Both the position numbers and the translations under genes were made by a program. DNA of 64,000 nucleotides from Engraulis encrasicolus (taxonomy: Eukaryota; Chordata; Actinopteri; Clupeiformes; Engraulidae), in assembly GCF_034702125.1 (NCBI RefSeq), contig NC_085866.1, positions 21,570,687 to 21,634,686 of the forward strand, written 5' to 3'. The notes below the pieces were generated by a model. It was given only the letters and a program-made list of their open reading frames with translations, was not told the origin of the DNA and ran no database searches. Shown here one piece after another: positions 1 through 33,086 of the stretch (position 1 is the stretch's first letter; the number at the start of each line of letters is the position of its first letter).

Positions 1-4
<4 letters not shown>

Positions 5-65
<61 letters not shown>

Positions 66-116
66 GGTGTGTGCTTTTGTTTGTGTGGGGTGAGAGTTTG
101 CGGGAATGGGTGGGGA

Positions 117-205
<89 letters not shown>
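5..205. repeat. (GT)n microsatellite, two blocks
   Basis: Pure TG dinucleotide runs at about 5-62 and 119-205 are separated by a short unique spacer. Open frames through them encode only Cys-Val repeats and are not genes. Confidence 0.97.
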
Positions 206-206
<1 letters not shown>

Positions 207-1100
207 TACTGTGTGTGAAAGAGCAGGATATAAGATGTCAACCTTTTGAGTTATTGTATTTCAGCTCATTCATTTTTAGCCACATACCTTGTTGTACGGC
301 AGGGATTTGCTATCTGAAATCAGATGATTTTCTCATATCCAGAAAACTTTATTTGTATATAGGGTATGTTTGTTTACTTTTTAAATGACACTTCATAATG
401 TACTTCATGTTCGAATGCAAACAAGCTGTAGTGCAGTCTTATCTGCAATGTCAAACAACTCTCTCTCTCTCTCTCGATAAATAATGGGATCTTTTAATTT
501 CCTTTACCATACGGTATCAGGCGAGGGTGTGTGCTCACAGTAGGAAGGGTCTGTCCACTATGGGTGGATGTGGATGATGTGCACATCTAATTTTTATATT
601 CAATTTTAGTTCAAGTTCAAGTAGTTTATTACCATGTCAACATAGTCGATAGGACGTTTTGGTGGCATATCCCCCAACATCAAATACATACAATGGACAG
701 ACACACAACAGCAACGCACATACAGTAAATATAAATATGGGTAGACATTAACAATAAACAGAAAGGCTCCCAGCAGTCATTGGACAGCAGTTAGATTACA
801 GATTACGCTCAGTGATACAGTGCATTAAAGGTAGAGTGCATAGAGAGTGGAAAGTTATAGCAGGTTGAGATGTCTTATAGTCAGTGGGTACAGTATGTTA
901 CACCAAAATTTTACACGGCTTGAGTTTTCATGTTAACCAAACCCCCAATCTGTGAGTACACATACTGTAGTATTATTACCCATGCTTGCCATCTCTTTTG
1001 CTGGATATTTAATTCAGAAAAATATTATAATATGACTTCTACCTACTCGCAGCCTGGAACTGTATGGCTGGGTATCCTTTAGTACAGGTTTGTGTCTGAC
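206..1100. other. Intergenic stretch, no gene seen
   Basis: No supported gene. A short (CT)n run lies near 460-474. The stretch from about 605 to 900 is low-complexity and looks like the untranslated end of an old interspersed repeat, but I cannot name the family. Confidence 0.5.
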
Positions 1101-1149
1101 TAGGATAGGGCATGTGTGCCTGTGTGTACTGTACTTGTATGTGGTGGGG

Positions 1150-1482
<333 letters not shown>

Positions 1483-1499
1483 TATGTGTGGTCGATGCA

Positions 1500-2460
1500 C
1501 AAAAAGAGCAGTTCCCTAGCCTCCCTGCCCCCTGCTGCTACTTCCCCCGAGGGCTAAACCCCCCCCCCCTCCAGAGGCAGTGGGGTGGAAAGTGGTTATT
1601 GGGTCACGACTCAATCCCCCCACCCCCTGTCCACTGTCCTCACATCACACTGGAAGAGAATGCCACCTAAACATACCGTAGCAGGGGTATATTCTACCAC
1701 CGCGAACCGTGTAGAGACCATGACTATCAGTTTAATTACAATGGAGTTCTCAATTATACGCTTGTGAGTATTTGTACAGTGTGGGTGTGTGTGTGTGTGG
1801 GTGCGCACTGTATGTGTGCCTGTGTGTGTGTGTGTGTTCATGTTCATGCATGCGTACAGTACGTGTTCATGTGCATCTGTCTGCTTTTCTAAGCTAACGC
1901 ACCCCGGGCAGCATGCTTGTCTATCGCAGCAGGAGAAGAACACGAGATGCATCCTTCTATTGTTACTGATGTTTGACTCAAATTTGTACAATTTACTGTG
2001 TGTAGCTTAGGCCAAATGCACTCAAATGGGTTGTATGCAGGCAGGTCAAATGGGTTGTACTACTCATGGCCCTAAATTAACTTTTTATCATCACCAGCCA
2101 AAATGGCTAGTAGATGTTAATCTTACCAGCCAAGCAGTCACTCACTAATGGGTCAAAGTGGCTTGTAACTAAGTTGGTCTTTTCTACCAGCCAAACTGCA
2201 ATTTTACCAGCAATTGGGTGGTGTTAATTTAGAGCGCTGGTTGTACTATGGCACCCAGCAGCAGGGCGTATGCCACTCTTGGTAGTTCACTCTTTACTGT
2301 TGTAACAGCTTACTGATTGCTGATTAGGTGTTATTCAGCATGTACCGGTAGGTGTGGTTAGGTAGACCACACGCTTCAGAATAGGTGCCAGACGAGAAGA
2401 GTGGCACTCCTATGACCCAGTTTCAGTTCGTGTTAAGCACACACGTGTGACATGATGGCA
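1500..2460. other. Intergenic stretch, no gene seen
   Basis: Unique-looking DNA with a short GT-rich patch at about 1780-1850. I see no exon with flanking splice signals and no recognisable protein. Confidence 0.5.
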
Positions 2461-2467
2461 AGCAAGA

Positions 2468-2640
2468 GAGCTTTTGCTGAGTACAAGAAGTAGACACAGA
2501 GGAGAGACAGAGCGGGAGAACCCAACTGAACACATGGTTCAGACAAAGCGGGAGAGCCCAACATGTTGTGGTTTCCACGGCTTCTGCTGAGCACAAGTAG
2601 ACACAGAGGGAAGACAGAGAGCAAGACTCCCCACATGGTG
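2468..2640. repeat. Imperfect direct duplication, about 110 bp unit
   Basis: The block from GCTTTTGCTGAGTACAAG (about 2469) recurs as GCTTCTGCTGAGCACAAG (about 2580), each followed by TAGACACAGAGG and a purine-rich tail. No coding role is evident. Confidence 0.7.
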
Positions 2641-2729
2641 GTTTCGTTTCAACAGCTATCGGCATATGTAGTGTGAGAGACAGGCAGAGCAGAGACAAAA
2701 GGTCAGAGTTAGAGTAGAGGCCACTACAC

Positions 2730-5050
2730 ACTACACGTGGTGTTTCATTTTCTTTTTGTGTCACTGAATCGCGCCAAACTGAGGTGAGTGAAAATGTGTG
2801 CAGTTCTTTGGTGAATACTTGTACAAATGAATGAACACAATATATTTTGCAGTGTTAATTTAACACTTTTACAACAGGACCAACACAACAAATATGAGTG
2901 ATACAATTTAATCCCAAAGTGTTGGAATAAAATCGCAATATTTGCTGTGAAGGAAATGGACAAAGCAGACTACGGTATGAAAGGAGAAAACGGGCTGATT
3001 ATTGATAATGGCCTAGGGTGGCCAGGGTATACTAGATAATCTGTTTCTGTACCGTAACACCCAGCTCAGCAATAGCACTTATCTACCTGAGAGGCAGGTG
3101 AGATGATTATGGCGGGTGGCCCTTGTTTGCCTGATACGCTAATTAGTTCTGTGCTGTGATACTGGCCGTCGTAACCCAAAGCCTTTCCAACACAGCGTGC
3201 CACCTGAACACCCGATGTGTTTATCATATTACAGCGTGACTCACATGTAAACCAAAGGAGTGACGACGAAATGAAAATTAGCGCAAAGTCCAGCAGCACT
3301 GTTGCATTTTATATGCATTCCATTATCATACTGTAATTCACCTGGGTTATATCCGCTGAGGACAAAGTTCCAGGGAATGCCTTTGATTGCAGGATAACAC
3401 TTTACCTGAGGCAGGTCGATTGGGCTGAAACATTGTCGCTCCAATAAAGCGTTTGTGCTGCGGCACTTCTTTTTGTCCTTTAAACGACAGAGCTTAAGAA
3501 CTCTCTCAGATACAGTGTATTTGAAACGGGACGTAAAAAGTGTTGCGTCTTGTCTGGCCATTGGTCTGTCACTCTTCAGCTACCAGTCTTCGATAATGTG
3601 AGTAAATATGAAACTGAAAAAAATGAAACTGAAAAAAAAAGCAACAATTTTTTGTGTCATGATGCGTGATTGCGACGATGCGTGATTGCGACGATGCTTG
3701 ATTGTGCTCATCTGCCTGTGCACAGAAATAATGTACAGAGTTTATTTAACACGTTCTAGATTGCATTTGGTCCCAGAGTAGCTCTCTAAGTGTTGAATTA
3801 ACACTTGTTACTGTGTGATTTGGTTAACATACAGGGTAGGTGACACTGACAGTGAACTATGTGTTTATTACATTGAAAATAGGCAAGGGGTAATGATCTG
3901 CCTTGTCCACCGTGAAAAATCTTGCCAGAATGAAAGCGGCAGCATGCTGCATAAAGGCTGTATAGGCTGTGTTAGTAAACAACATAGCAGCTCTGATAAT
4001 TAGTATCAGTTCTGTTGTGTAGCACATTTTACACATGGGTTTTATTTTTGTATATAAACACGGTGTTGTGACTGAGGAGGGGCAAGACATGGCAGCCAAC
4101 CACATGAGGTAATTTTTTGACCGCCAGCAGTTTCCAACAATCAGAGGTTGAGTTGTATGCAGCCAGGGGGAAACAAAAAATGAGAAGCCATGTATAGAGC
4201 TGAATACTCTTCAGTCTGGTTATTCGGGTACAGAACACAGAACCTCCCATGGACGCTAGTTCATGTCAGAACACATAATGATAAGTCATCTCGGAAGCAT
4301 TAAGATCAAATGTGTTTGTATTGCCTATCCCAGTATTTGGGTTGAGCCAGGAGCGGTTCATGTTGTGCCTCTTCTAGTCAAATGGATCTTGGGAGGGTTA
4401 CATGGGAACAGCACCTAGGGCAGCTAATGGGGGATGTTTAACAGGTTGTTTTGGTCCGTACTCAAATTTTGTTTCGTTTTAGTCTTCATGCCCCAGCAAG
4501 CCTCCTTAAACCTACACAAGGGAATTTAACAAAGTATTTTGAAATTTGAACATTTTAAATCATCCAAAGGGCATTTTATTGCATATGCACATTGCTCACT
4601 GTCTTCTATTCCTGTGGAGGTTTCCTGTGGGATACTATTAATAGCACATTGTTTATGTGTTTTGTTATGTTACACATTGTTCATGGTATACACACCTACA
4701 GATAATTGTGTAGCTGTGCATTTAGGAAAACGCATGTCACTGTTATAGGAACAGATGCTGAAATACAAGTACTATAGGCCCTGTGAACTTAACCCACAAG
4801 AGTGTCAGGCAGCCACTGTTGGTCTATTGCTTGCTCTACAGATCTGTTTGTCACTGTCTGGCTGTCTGTCCTCTGGTTGTTGCTGTCCCATACTGTGCTT
4901 AACCAATAGCATTTTACTCGTAGTTGCTATGCATAAACATAGATGCTAAAAGACCAGTAGCTAAAAAGACCTGTGACTTAGACTTTTAGTTTGCTGGCGA
5001 ATTCTAAAAATGCATCATCCATCATACATACTGTAGGTACATGTACTTAT
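2730..5050. other. Intergenic stretch, no gene seen
   Basis: No protein family, tRNA or clear mobile-element end recognised. A short tandem of the motif GATGCGTGATTGCGAC lies at 3660-3700. Frames of 60-110 codons on both strands lack recognisable content. Confidence 0.45.
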
Positions 5051-5056
5051 TAACCT

Positions 5057-5185
5057 GTTAAGGCACACCCTTATACATTTGCTGTTACCAGAAAAGCAAT
5101 GACCAAGTCATAGTGCATTATTTAAGGCCCTGCTTTATGTCATAGTAATGTAGTACTATGGTAGTTAACATTTCAATGACTAGAA
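5057..5185. repeat. Dispersed repeat, copy 1 of 3
   Basis: Shares blocks such as GCAATGACCAAGTCATAG and ACTATGGTAGTTAAC with copies at about 12889-12985 and 23690-23867. The fuller copies end in CTAAGGGGCTAC and start in CCCTTAAG, suggesting an old inverted-terminus MITE. Confidence 0.7.
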
Positions 5186-5189
5186 TGTA

Positions 5190-6090
5190 CAGTAGGTGAA
5201 GGGAACTCTCTTTGGCATAACTCTACTGAGTGTTCTCTGTGGCGCACATTGATGTTTTATTTCAAGAGTTTCCCCCTTTTCCAGTAGGACACACAGAGAG
5301 GGAAACATCAAAGCGTGACTTTTACCTCTTTGTTGGGTGACACAGAGGAAAGACCTGTTACAGTAAGCCAAGCAAACACAGCCTTCATTCTCAAAACACG
5401 GCTAAACACAGAGACACACACTGAGCCGAATTTCCTGTGTTTTGATTGCCCCCCTTTTAAAATTAGAAATGAAACAAATGGACGAACAATTAAAAACGTT
5501 TATAAGGTTTCCCCACAAACATTACATGGCACAGTGTACGCTCGTGTGGCCCTTGATGTTAGCTTGCACAAACAAACAGAAGTGGATGTTCCATTTCTAG
5601 AATGCAGGACCTCACCCTGTGCTGAAGGCTGAACCCTTTGGACTCTCAGCCTCTGTCCGCTGTCAGCATCTGTCCACACTGTATTTTACCCTCAGGCTAA
5701 CATCTTTCCATGATGCATTTACTCCTATGTAACATTACTAGCGTCTTTTTGTATTTCATATTAAAACGCAATAAATATAATACATTTCACAGGTTTTACT
5801 CAAAAGATTTGTGTTTCCAGAATTCACTGCTTTAAAAACAATCAGCTCAACAGTTTTTGTGAAAAAATAGACATGTTAATGTTAATGAAATAAACAAATA
5901 CTAATCTTATCAACCAAGTCACCTTAAAAAATGAAACTATAATAGCATTCTGAATTTGTTTGATTGTCTTCCTCTCCCTGACCAGACAGCAGCATTACTC
6001 TTACTGTAAACTCTCAAACAAAGTTTGTTCTCTGGTTCTGGCGTGAGTTTAGACCAGTGGTTCTTGACCTTTTTATTCTTAAAAAAATCA
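5190..6090. other. Intergenic stretch, no gene seen
   Basis: The frame at 5315-5632 (105 codons) has no family resemblance I recognise and no coding-like composition. Nothing else supported. Confidence 0.45.
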
Positions 6091-6095
6091 CCCCT

Positions 6096-6230
6096 TGGCC
6101 CTGTCGTGGCCAATCGGTAGGGCACTCGTCTACCATGCGGCTGACCAGGGTTTGATTCCCGGCCTGCGTCCTTTGCCGACCCCTACCAGTCTCTCTAATC
6201 TAATAAAATCTAATAATAAAAAAACACCCA
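6096..6230 (+). mobile_element. tRNA-derived SINE
   Basis: Starts as a tRNA-like body: an A-box-like TGGCCAATCGG near 6108 and a B-box-like GGTTTGATTCC near 6149, followed by a non-tRNA tail and an A-rich end. The spacing fits a polymerase III internal promoter. The SINE class is well known in fish; the family name is not assigned. Confidence 0.75.
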
Positions 6231-6509
6231 ACACCTGTGACAGAGATAAGCCCCCCCAAACTTCTACACAGAAAAATGATGAAAGTTACAATCACTCTTG
6301 CTCGATACATTAATCAATTCCTTAATGACTTTACTTTGGGACCATCATTTGGTTTTGATTCAGCTTAGTTATGTTTGCAAGCAGAATTGTGGTCACAACC
6401 TCAACGCAGATAAAATTCCACTGACCGACCCCATGTAAACTCTGACACAGGTCTAGACTGGACAGTGGACAGTGTATGGGTCATTGTTCCCTCTGGCTTT
6501 TGTGGATTA

Positions 6510-6675
6510 GAATGGGCAGCGTGCCGTGCCTCTAACGGTGGGGCACTGCCCTGCTATGTAGGCGACCCAGGTTCAATTCCGGGCCAGGTCATTTGCCGGA
6601 TGCTTCCCTATCTCTTTTTCCCACTAATTTCCTGTCACCATCCAAAGCCCCCAAAATATTTATTGTAAAAAAAAT
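6510..6675 (+). mobile_element. tRNA-derived SINE, second type
   Basis: A tRNA-like head with B-box-like GGTTCAATTCC at about 6571 is followed by a tail sharing CATTTGCCGG and pyrimidine-rich motifs with fish SINEs. It ends in an A-rich run near 6665-6680. Confidence 0.65.
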
Positions 6676-6689
6676 AAATGGTAGTGTAC

Positions 6690-6960
6690 AGTTCCCTCTG
6701 GTTCTGTGATGTAGGTCTACACTGGACTGTATGGTTCCTTCTGATTCTGGGTTCTGGTGTGGGTTTGGACAGGGTATGGTGGTTCTCTCTGGTTCTGGGT
6801 TCTGGTGTGGGTTAAGATTAGAGACAGAGTATTGTTCTCTTTGGCTGTGGTTCAGTTTTTGACAGAGTTCTAGTGTGGGTTTGTACTGTGGGTACTTTGT
6901 ACCTTTCCCTCTGGTTGTGGTGTCACTTCAGGCTAGACAGCGTACTGTTACCGCTGACTC
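6690..6960. repeat. Degenerate GTTCTCTCTGGTTCTGG-type minisatellite
   Basis: Phrases resembling 'TTCCCTCTGGTTCTGTG' recur every 50-70 bases between about 6690 and 6960, and related words occur at 6480. The repeat is loose and unit boundaries are uncertain. Confidence 0.45.
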
Positions 6961-7152
6961 TGGTGCGGGTTTGGGGATGACACATGTCACAAGGTTGGCG
7001 GCTTGGCGCTCCTCTTGGTAATCAATCATATCCTCAATGAGACTTCATTTAGATTTAATTGGATTCTCTGCTTGGGCTGCCAAGCGACAGGCTGGCATGC
7101 AAAAAGGCCCAAAGAGACTCTGCAGTTTGGTCTCTGTGGTCTCTCGTCCTCG

Positions 7153-7374
7153 TTAAAGGAACAGTCCACCATTTTTGGATATGTACTTATTTTACACGTT
7201 GAGTACAGACTGAACCGAATGGCACCAGTTGATACCATTCAGTTTTTGGTACCATCTTGTTCAATGATGCGTGCTAAGAAGTAATATCACCAGACTCATA
7301 GAACGTCTGGAAGAACAGGAGAAAGGTAAAACTCAATTATTTAAATCAAGGAGAATGGTGGACTGTTCCTTTAA
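7153..7374. mobile_element. TTAA-flanked hairpin MITE
   Basis: TTAA at 7153-7156 is followed by AGGAACAGTCCACCATT. The reverse complement of that terminus ends at 7370 and is followed by TTAA at 7371-7374. TTAA target duplications are typical of piggyBac and Kolobok transposons; there is no coding capacity. Confidence 0.85.
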
Positions 7375-7379
7375 AACCA

Positions 7380-7930
7380 AACCGGCTACGGATGTTTTTC
7401 TCTACACGCTGGAGCATTTCAACCGTTTGTGTGACTAACTAACTGTGCAGCCCTCTCTTGATCTGGTGGACAAGTGTAAGGGCACATCATTGAAAGGGAG
7501 CACTGCTTTTAATGTTCATTTAATTTGAATTGTTCAAGTACCTTCGACATATTGTAATAAGGTGGCATAACATAAAAAGTGAAAAAAAGTGTCATGCATC
7601 ACTTTGCATTCACAGGGCCTTCGGTAATGCACTACACCTTGGTTATTACCATTCTGGTAACAGCAACTTTATAATGCAGTGTCTTCATGGGTTAAGTTTA
7701 GAGACAGAAGGGTTTTTTTTTAGCTATTGCAGTAATATTGTACCCAGATTTCCATTGGTGCCCCCCTAATTCTATGACTCTTCCCCACAGCACATTGGCT
7801 GAACTGTCTGTCACCCTGAGTGACCACTTAAGAACATCAGCAGAATCCAGTTTGTGCGTGTGTGTGCACGTGTGTGTGCCCGTGCGCGCATGTGTGCGTG
7901 TGCGCGCGGGTGTGCGTGTGTTGTGCATGT
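7380..7930. other. Intergenic stretch, no gene seen
   Basis: No supported gene. GC-alternating GTGCGCG-rich DNA near 7860-7925 leads into the next microsatellite. Confidence 0.5.
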
Positions 7931-7944
7931 TTTTCTGACTCTGT

Positions 7945-7945
<1 letters not shown>

Positions 7946-8033
<88 letters not shown>

Positions 8034-8036
8034 TGT
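7946..8036. repeat. (GT)n microsatellite
   Basis: Nearly uninterrupted GT repeat, with one TATG interruption close to the 3' end. Confidence 0.97.
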
Positions 8037-8039
8037 GAC

Positions 8040-9160
8040 CATAGCAGTGAGTGTATGGTGCCCAGTCTGGTGCAGTATGCTCATTAGCCGGCAATCAATT
8101 ATGTGCAGCCAGCTGGTGTAATCATGGATTCCCCATTGGGCTTCCCCAGAGGTGGAGGTAGAACAGGAGCACTGGAGTGGATGCTACTTAGCAGTACTGT
8201 AGTACGTTTTCTATGCTTAGATTTTTTTTTGGTCTTAATAAGACTCAAACAAGCACGCTCTCATACACAACACTATGTTTGTGAGATGTTTCTTTTTTTC
8301 ATTGGAAATCCAATATGTCGAATTATGATTAACTGTTGCATGCCCGTGCGTCGCGACGACAAAATATGACGTCGATCATTTTTTTCAGTCGGTGCGTCGA
8401 CGTCATCGGCGCGTTGCCTCCAGCTCTAGGTCTTATATGGTTTTATTAGTGGCAGGACAGTTTGAGAGAGAGACAGGAAACGTTTTGGAGAGAGAGACGG
8501 GGAAGGGTCGGCTAATGACCTGGGCCAGAATCGAAGTTAAGCTTTTTCAATTCACCTGGTGGCGGAACAGTGCACACAAGGCTGTGAGGCTACACATATC
8601 TGTATTTGTTTGTCTGTCTGTCTGTCTGTCCGTCTGTCCATCTGTCTGTCTCCAAATGCCTTCCATTTTCTAATCTCCTCTCCTCTGTATGACTGTATGA
8701 TTGCGGTGTGAATGGTGACCTGAAAACCTATTGTCTTCAAAAATAGACCATGTTGTTCATTTCCTGGTGGTAAAATATTCAAATGTGCTTTTCCACACAA
8801 ACCTGTTGAGTGTGAGCATGTTGTATGCGTAATGTGTTTTGCATATGACGACTCCACATCATTTCACCAGGCTATCTATAATGGGGAATCTCTTTGCAGA
8901 ATTACATGAGGTTGTTGTTATTCCGCTTTCTGCAATACCTCAGGCTGGGGACGGAAAGAGCTTAACATATTCTAGCCAAAATGGGAAGAGGGCTTTTTTA
9001 TATAGAGCAATATTTAGGAAGGGAGAAGAAGATCCAGTATTTCCCTGTCCCTTGGCTACTCAGAGATGCTTACAATACATAGTCCTACGAGCACACAGGA
9101 ATGCATGCATACACACACACACTTACACATCACAAAAAAGCATCCTACCTGTCATCTGTC
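8040..9160. other. Intergenic stretch, no gene seen
   Basis: Contains a short (TCTG)n tetranucleotide run at about 8607-8650. No exon, RNA gene or element end was recognised. Confidence 0.5.
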
Positions 9161-9164
9161 AACG

Positions 9165-9599
9165 TTAAAAGAACAGACCACCCTTTTTTGATTTTCACAT
9201 ACCTGTATTTTCGGCATTCCCCAGCATTATTCATGAATGTGCATATCATTTTCTTCTCAGTGTTTTCAGTACTTAGATTGATTGGATCAGAATTATTAGC
9301 TTAGCATAATCACTGGAAGTAACTGGTAACTTTAGCATCAAGCCACAAGTGATCACTGGACAGAATGAATTTGCTGTTTTACACTCTGGTGAGTTTTACA
9401 TTCATTTTAAAGTGTTTTATAAGTACATTTGATGATGCTTTATTTTGTTCCATAAACTTGCATTACTATGCCTAATTTGGCTATACTGTTATATGGGGCA
9501 ATGCAAACACATAGATGAAAATGATATGCACAGTCATGAATAATGCTGGGAAGTACTGCAAATATGTGAAAATCAAGGAAGAGTGGTCTGTCCCTTTAA
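9165..9599. mobile_element. TTAA-flanked hairpin MITE, second family
   Basis: TTAA at 9165-9168 is followed by AAGAACAGACCACCC. The other end reads GAGTGGTCTGTCCCT and then TTAA at 9596-9599. The subterminal regions also pair (TTGATTTTCACATA against TATGTGAAAATCAA). Probably mobilised by a piggyBac- or Kolobok-type transposase. Confidence 0.82.
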
Positions 9600-10320
9600 C
9601 CCTGACAGAACAGTTTCATAATGAATACTGTACTGTCTTCTGTTTTTGCTGAGGCAATGTAACTTAGGTTTTGTCTTCTGCTTTGACCAAAATTGTGTCT
9701 GTGAAATGTCCAATGAGTCAGTGGAGCGAGAAGATGTATGAGAGAGGAGGCACTTCTGGTGACAGGCTAACAGGTGAGCGCTCCAGTTAGCATTTGATTC
9801 ACAGATTAGTCAGGCTAGTCTAGCGCTGCGTTGGTCAGCAGGATTAGCCAGGCGTAGCCGTGGCGATGAGAATGGGATTGGGCTGCCTGTATGTGAAGTG
9901 CTGTATCAGCGTGAGTACTTGTTAGGAGGCTTGCTTAGACAGGCTTAAACAGGGAGATCTTCACATGTCTCACATGTGGTCAGCTGTGTGGATCCTTAAC
10001 AGTGTCTATGGAGTACTGTTGGCCTCTGCCAAAGATGTTGGTCATTGGTCTCTACAGTCTACAGTCTATTGGATTACATACAGTACTGAGAGGAGGTGAC
10101 AGGTAGGGTGCATTGTTTTGATATGAAAGTGTAATGGATAGTAGAGGTTGTAATAGAGAGTAGAATTTTTACCTGCTTAAGTTATCACCTACTGTCATAC
10201 GAAAGTTGCTTAATGACATCCTTTGGAGAAAAACATATGAGCAGAGCTTGTTTTAAGATAAAATTAATTTCCCAAAATGAAATCAAGTCCCATGCTGTCA
10301 GTGCAGGAAGTGTAATGTGT
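9600..10320. other. Intergenic or upstream slco4a1 DNA, no gene seen
   Basis: No coding exon or RNA gene recognised. The slco4a1 promoter and first exon should lie upstream of 11853, but I could not place them. Confidence 0.4.
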
Positions 10321-10325
10321 AGCAT

Positions 10326-10447
<122 letters not shown>

Positions 10448-10589
10448 CGCGTTTGTGCGTGCATATGTTATACACAGTAGCAGGTGCATTATGATCTCAT
10501 GTTTCAGGCCTTTGCATATATATTCTCAGGTACTGACAAGTAGAGGGTAGTATGAGTATTACCTGCATGTCTAAATTGGCAGAAGTTAT

Positions 10590-10775
10590 CCTTTAAGATC
10601 AGAGGGTTGCAGGTTCAAATCCCACCCTTACCCTCCCTCCATCCTTGGCTGAAGTGCCCTTGAGCAAGGCACCTAACCTCACATTGCTCCAGGGACTGTA
10701 ACCAATACCCTGTAAAATAACTAAGTTGATTTGGTTAAAAAAAAAGCGTCACCAAGTGTAATGTAATGTAAGGTG
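10590..10775 (+). mobile_element. 5'-truncated tRNA-derived SINE (GAGCAAGGCACC family)
   Basis: Begins near the B-box (AGGTTCAAATCCC at about 10611) and continues through the conserved body words TGCCCTTGAGCAAGGCACC and CCAGGGACTGTAACC. It ends in a TAATGTAATGTAA-type tail. The same family occurs at 15528-16115 (disrupted) and 17623-17838 (fullest copy). Confidence 0.8.
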
Positions 10776-10779
10776 ATGT

Positions 10780-11850
10780 CATCTTTCTCTGGTAACCTTT
10801 CATAACCTTGGATAGAGGGCTTTTGTAATGTTGTGATCACCACATTGGAACTAAGAAAGCACGTTACAGAAAAACAACAACACGTAGGTGCTCTGAAAAG
10901 ATGCTGCCGGCGCGACAAGCTTCGGTACAGAGTAGCACTTGAATTTCTCTGTGTGAGTGAATAGTGTGTGTGTGTGTGTGTGTGTGCAGTGATTTGGCTG
11001 GATGACTAAAGACAGAGCTATCTATCCAGCGCTTGGGCTAAAGAGAGCCGCTGGGGAGGGGACAAGGGTGTGTGTGGCTCGTTTCCCTGCTGGTCCAGAC
11101 AGTGTGATTTGTCTGGCACAGAAACAAAGACAAGGCTGTTTCTCTCACACATAGCCACTCTCTGGCGCAGCCGTGAACAAGATGCATGCTCTTTGGTCTG
11201 TGACATGACACCCAGTCTAGTGTTGCTTCGACCTAATATTGACGCACAATTAGAGAAGTGTATTCATGATGGTCAGTCACAGACAAGCATAGCCAAACAT
11301 GAGAGAGAAATCTTCTTTTGTTTGAGGTTGATGTCTTGGCATCAGCTAACTGTATTTGCAGTTGCCTGTCAAGTAAGCTTACATTTATGTGAGTGTAGCA
11401 ACAGCATTTTAGCCTGTTGAATGCACATCAACTGTTTGTCTGTCGGAAAAAAAACATGAATGCAGACCAATTATCCAACCAACCTATTTCACTTAATACC
11501 CCATCGCTACATTGCTTTGGTGCTAGAGGAACGCGGGAGCCAAGGGTGTAAGCTTACCGGCTGTCCAAAACAAGACTGAAGACTCTCTGTCCGGGAGACC
11601 TATCTGGTGTGACTCTCACAAGCACAAAGGAAAGAAAAGGAGTGGAAAAAAAGAAAATAAAGCGAAAAAAGACCCTTTTGTCTAGGCTCCATCTTCTTTT
11701 CCACGCCTCTCTTTTGTGGTATTGAGTGAGCACCGGGTTAGAGTCAGACGTACTTTACCAGGCTGGACTAAAATAATGCTTATGGAAATGAAGCTGTTAG
11801 CTTATCAGTGAGTGATTTTGCATATCTTCTTCTTCTTCCCCTTTTTATGC
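10780..11850. other. Upstream region of slco4a1, no gene seen
   Basis: Short GT run near 10966-10986. No protein-coding exon recognised. An unplaced slco4a1 non-coding first exon could lie here or further upstream. The segment ends in a pyrimidine tract, CTTCTTCTTCCCC, and an AG at 11851-11852. Confidence 0.4.
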
Positions 11851-11853
11851 AGA

Positions 11854-11901
11854 ATGAATATTCCCTGCCTACCGAGGAGGTCGTGTCCTCTCCACGGCTA
11901 A
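11854..11901 (+). other. Upstream ORF in slco4a1 leader (15 codons)
   Basis: ATG at 11854, stop TAA at 11899-11901. Minimal upstream ORFs (such as ATG-TGA near 11917) follow. They could dampen translation if the long leader is used; this is inference. Confidence 0.35.
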
Positions 11902-12097
11902 CTGCAACCTGCACTATGTGAACTGGAGTGCAACAGACCAGACTGCCACTGAAAAATCACACTAAGGGGCCCTTATGGTTTTTAGGAATACTGACTGACC
12001 GGTGTATAATGGTGACATCATTTTAGTGATCCTTGGATTTGGATAACGAATTCTGCAACGGCGGCATTCAAAGGCTTTCACCACCGACACACCTCTG

Positions 12098-12156
12098 CAC
12101 ACACACACACACACACACACATACACACACCACACACACACACACACACACACTAA

Positions 12157-12236
<80 letters not shown>

Positions 12237-12250
12237 CAAACACACACACA
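12098..12250. repeat. (CA)n microsatellite with repeated ACTAACAAACAC interruptions
   Basis: CA tract directly upstream of the slco4a1 start codon. The 12-base interruption ACTAACAAACAC occurs twice, at about 12152 and 12232, which points to slippage or unequal exchange. Confidence 0.95.
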
Positions 12251-12278
12251 GTGTATCCAAGGCCCTGCTGGGGGGGCC

Positions 12279-32780
<20,502 letters not shown>

Positions 32781-32828
32781 GTACGCAGTTACAGTCTGTT
32801 TGGACGTGTTTATGTGTCTGTCGGCCTC

Positions 32829-32861
<33 letters not shown>

Positions 32862-33050
32862 ATGTGTCTCTGTCTGTACTTATTCAGAGATAAGAAACCA
32901 GGTGAATGCTAGTTATACATGGCATTGCAAATGGAACCGTCCATACAGTCTCTCAATACAGTGGAATAGTTTATACATTCTCTTATCTCTCAGTGTTTTG
33001 TCTTAGCCTCCATCATTTACCCCTCTCCTCTCACTCATTCCCCCACACGA

Positions 33051-33086
<36 letters not shown>

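Larger units (their letters stand above)
11853..12278 (+). promoter_or_regulatory. slco4a1: Probable slco4a1 5' untranslated leader
   Basis: A strong acceptor-like site (a long C/T tract, then ATGCAG ending at 11852) suggests that the exon holding the start codon begins at 11853. If so, about 426 bases of leader precede the ATG at 12279. The leader contains several short upstream ORFs and a long (CA)n microsatellite just before the start. A competing acceptor at the end of the CA tract (CACACACAG, about 12251) would give a much shorter leader. No transcript evidence is available here. Confidence 0.5.

Noticed and set aside
3241..3561. 106-codon minus-strand frame
   Set aside because: No recognisable family, splice context or composition supporting a gene.
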